From: Rotaria macrura
Lineage: Eukaryota; Rotifera; Eurotatoria; Philodinida; Philodinidae
Direction of reading: 5' to 3'
NCBI GenBank assembly: GCA_900239685.1
Contig: OENT01000241.1
Location: 1 to 64,000, forward strand
DNA: 64,000 nucleotides
Shown: piece by piece, positions 63,001 through 64,000 of the stretch
How positions within the stretch are numbered: the first letter of the stretch is position 1
Layout of the letters: each line of letters starts with the position of its first letter
Translations under genes and position numbers: made by a program
Notes under the pieces: model-generated
Seen by the model: only the letters and a program-made list of their open reading frames with translations
Told to the model about the DNA's origin: nothing
Databases searched by the model: none

Positions 63001-64000
63001 AGATGCCATTATCAACGCACTAACTAATCGATTCGTAACCGCTCGACAACTCAATGAATTTAAAACTTTCTCTGATTCAATCATTGATAAAGGTAAAAAA
63101 ATGAATCGCTTTTATTTCGAATATTAAAAATATTTGAAATCATTATTCATTGGTTGTTTAGGCACTGTGTATCGTCAATTTCAACTTTCATTGGATAAAA
63201 TCAATGCAGCTATCGCTTGGAATACAGCAAATATCGCTTCACTTACACAATTTCTTCGATCGATGGATGATTCGTCTGTAATTCGTCTACCTTCATTCGC
63301 TGTTCCTCTTCATTATGATCTCTATGTAAAACCATATTTAAATATTACAAATAATGCCGATCATTCGATATTCGATGGACAAGTAGGCATTCATATCAAT
63401 ATTACTGGTGCTACTGATCGTGTTGTTTTACACAAGCGTGATATTACAATTCAAGAACCTATTGAAATCATTGGTGAACTATCTGTAATGGAAACAACAT
63501 TCGATCAAGATCATGATCTTTATACGATTATTTTTAACCAAACTATACCAAAAAATACGCAAATAATTCTAAAATTGAATTACGTAGGTCAAATCAATAA
63601 TGTTCCAGATGGATTCTTTCTCGCATCTTACGTACGAGTATCTGACCAAGCAAAACGTTATCTCCTTGCTTCACAGATGGCTGCTATTTCAGCACGACGG
63701 GTATTACCTTGTTTTGATGAACCTATTTTCAAAACCACATATTCATTGGCAGTAGAACATGAATCACAATATCAAGCATGGAGCAATATGCCCATAGAAA
63801 ATCAAACCATTTTGAGCAATGAAATATTATTGACTCATTTTAAGACATCAGTACCCATGAGTTCATATTTGTTGGCTCTTGTTGTTTCTGATTTTGAGTG
63901 TTTAACACGTAATAACACAGGTCTTCATGGAAACATCACAACTAGTGTATGTGCACAACCGGATAGAAAAAATGATTTGTATTATGCTCTTGATATAGCA
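60054..64000 (+). CDS. Membrane M1 aminopeptidase N with second M1 unit (3'-partial)
   Basis: Exons: 60054-60351, 60422-61174, 61250-61397, 61468-62041, 62093-63092 and 63162 to beyond the window; 1204 residues so far, phases consistent. A short cytoplasmic tail and one helix (PFWLLLCLIVVIIIVLTAL, about 13-35) give a type II membrane protein with a Thr/Ser/Pro stalk. The first M1 unit has the exopeptidase GAMEN motif (345-349), the zinc site HEVSH (381-385) with Glu404 in LWLKEGFA, and YDKGSS with the transition-state Tyr. An ERAP1-C-like helical domain follows (TDWIIANPDYLGTYRVKYD to about residue 950). The same exon then begins a second aminopeptidase N-domain (LPSFAVPLHYDLYVKPYLN, LPCFDEPIFKTTYS, SSYLLALVVSDFEC). 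Intron 2 (61175-61249) uses a GC donor (GCAAGT). The enzyme should trim N-terminal residues from peptides at the cell surface. Activity of the second unit cannot be judged here. Confidence 0.93.

Noticed and set aside
1..64000. CRISPR array or prokaryotic origin for the repeat islands
   Set aside because: No regular repeat-spacer periodicity. Introns, protein families and transposon types are eukaryotic.

Overview
The window is AT-rich eukaryotic DNA. Its genes are split by GT-AG introns, many of them 50-75 bases long. The mix of metazoan genes (calcyclin-binding protein, a MOXD1-like monooxygenase, M1 aminopeptidase, TMEM272-like and uromodulin-like membrane proteins) with an uninterrupted RTA1-family gene otherwise typical of fungi fits a bdelloid rotifer (Rotaria- or Adineta-like). 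That placement is inference from content and architecture. I see no rRNA, convincing tRNA, CRISPR or prokaryotic operon.

Layout. 1-830: a short inverted-repeat element beside a broken BED zinc-finger gene (minus strand). 4626-21175 (plus): one long gene that I assembled from eight exons whose phases all agree. It encodes 964 residues: four RRM-like domains, two CCCH zinc fingers and a degenerate kinase domain. Three of its introns are 1.7, 5.2 and 6.6 kb and are filled with small repeat-built elements. 22553-23409 (minus): frame-broken remnant of an unidentified gene. 25296-26483 (minus): seven-exon calcyclin-binding protein. 26.5-36.1 kb: gene-poor, with several inverted-repeat elements, one of them nested in another. 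36116-36942 (plus): dead intronless ABHD17-type hydrolase. 41638-42459 (plus): RTA1-like membrane protein. 44548-47096 (plus): 13-exon DOMON/copper monooxygenase. 48758-49635 (minus): uromodulin-like membrane protein with a nonsense codon. 51381-52374 (minus): two-exon TMEM272-like protein. 56971-58646: a complete Tc1/mariner transposon with very long inverted repeats and one premature stop. 60054 to the window end (plus): a membrane aminopeptidase that runs straight into a second aminopeptidase unit.

The genes do not form a pathway; they are independent eukaryotic loci. What unites the window is its non-coding part. Many 0.1-0.4 kb islands are built from degenerate, often palindromic reiterations of one short word that differs between islands (GGATCCGAT, GGTAACGG, TAGGGTA, TACGGTCGT, TTTCCGAAACC and others). 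At least seven have terminal inverted repeats. One has an exact 8-base target duplication, and one family has three dispersed copies with the same termini. They look like non-autonomous DNA transposons whose whole body has become a reiterated motif. This, together with the RRM-CCCH-pseudokinase protein and the two-unit aminopeptidase, is the most interesting content.
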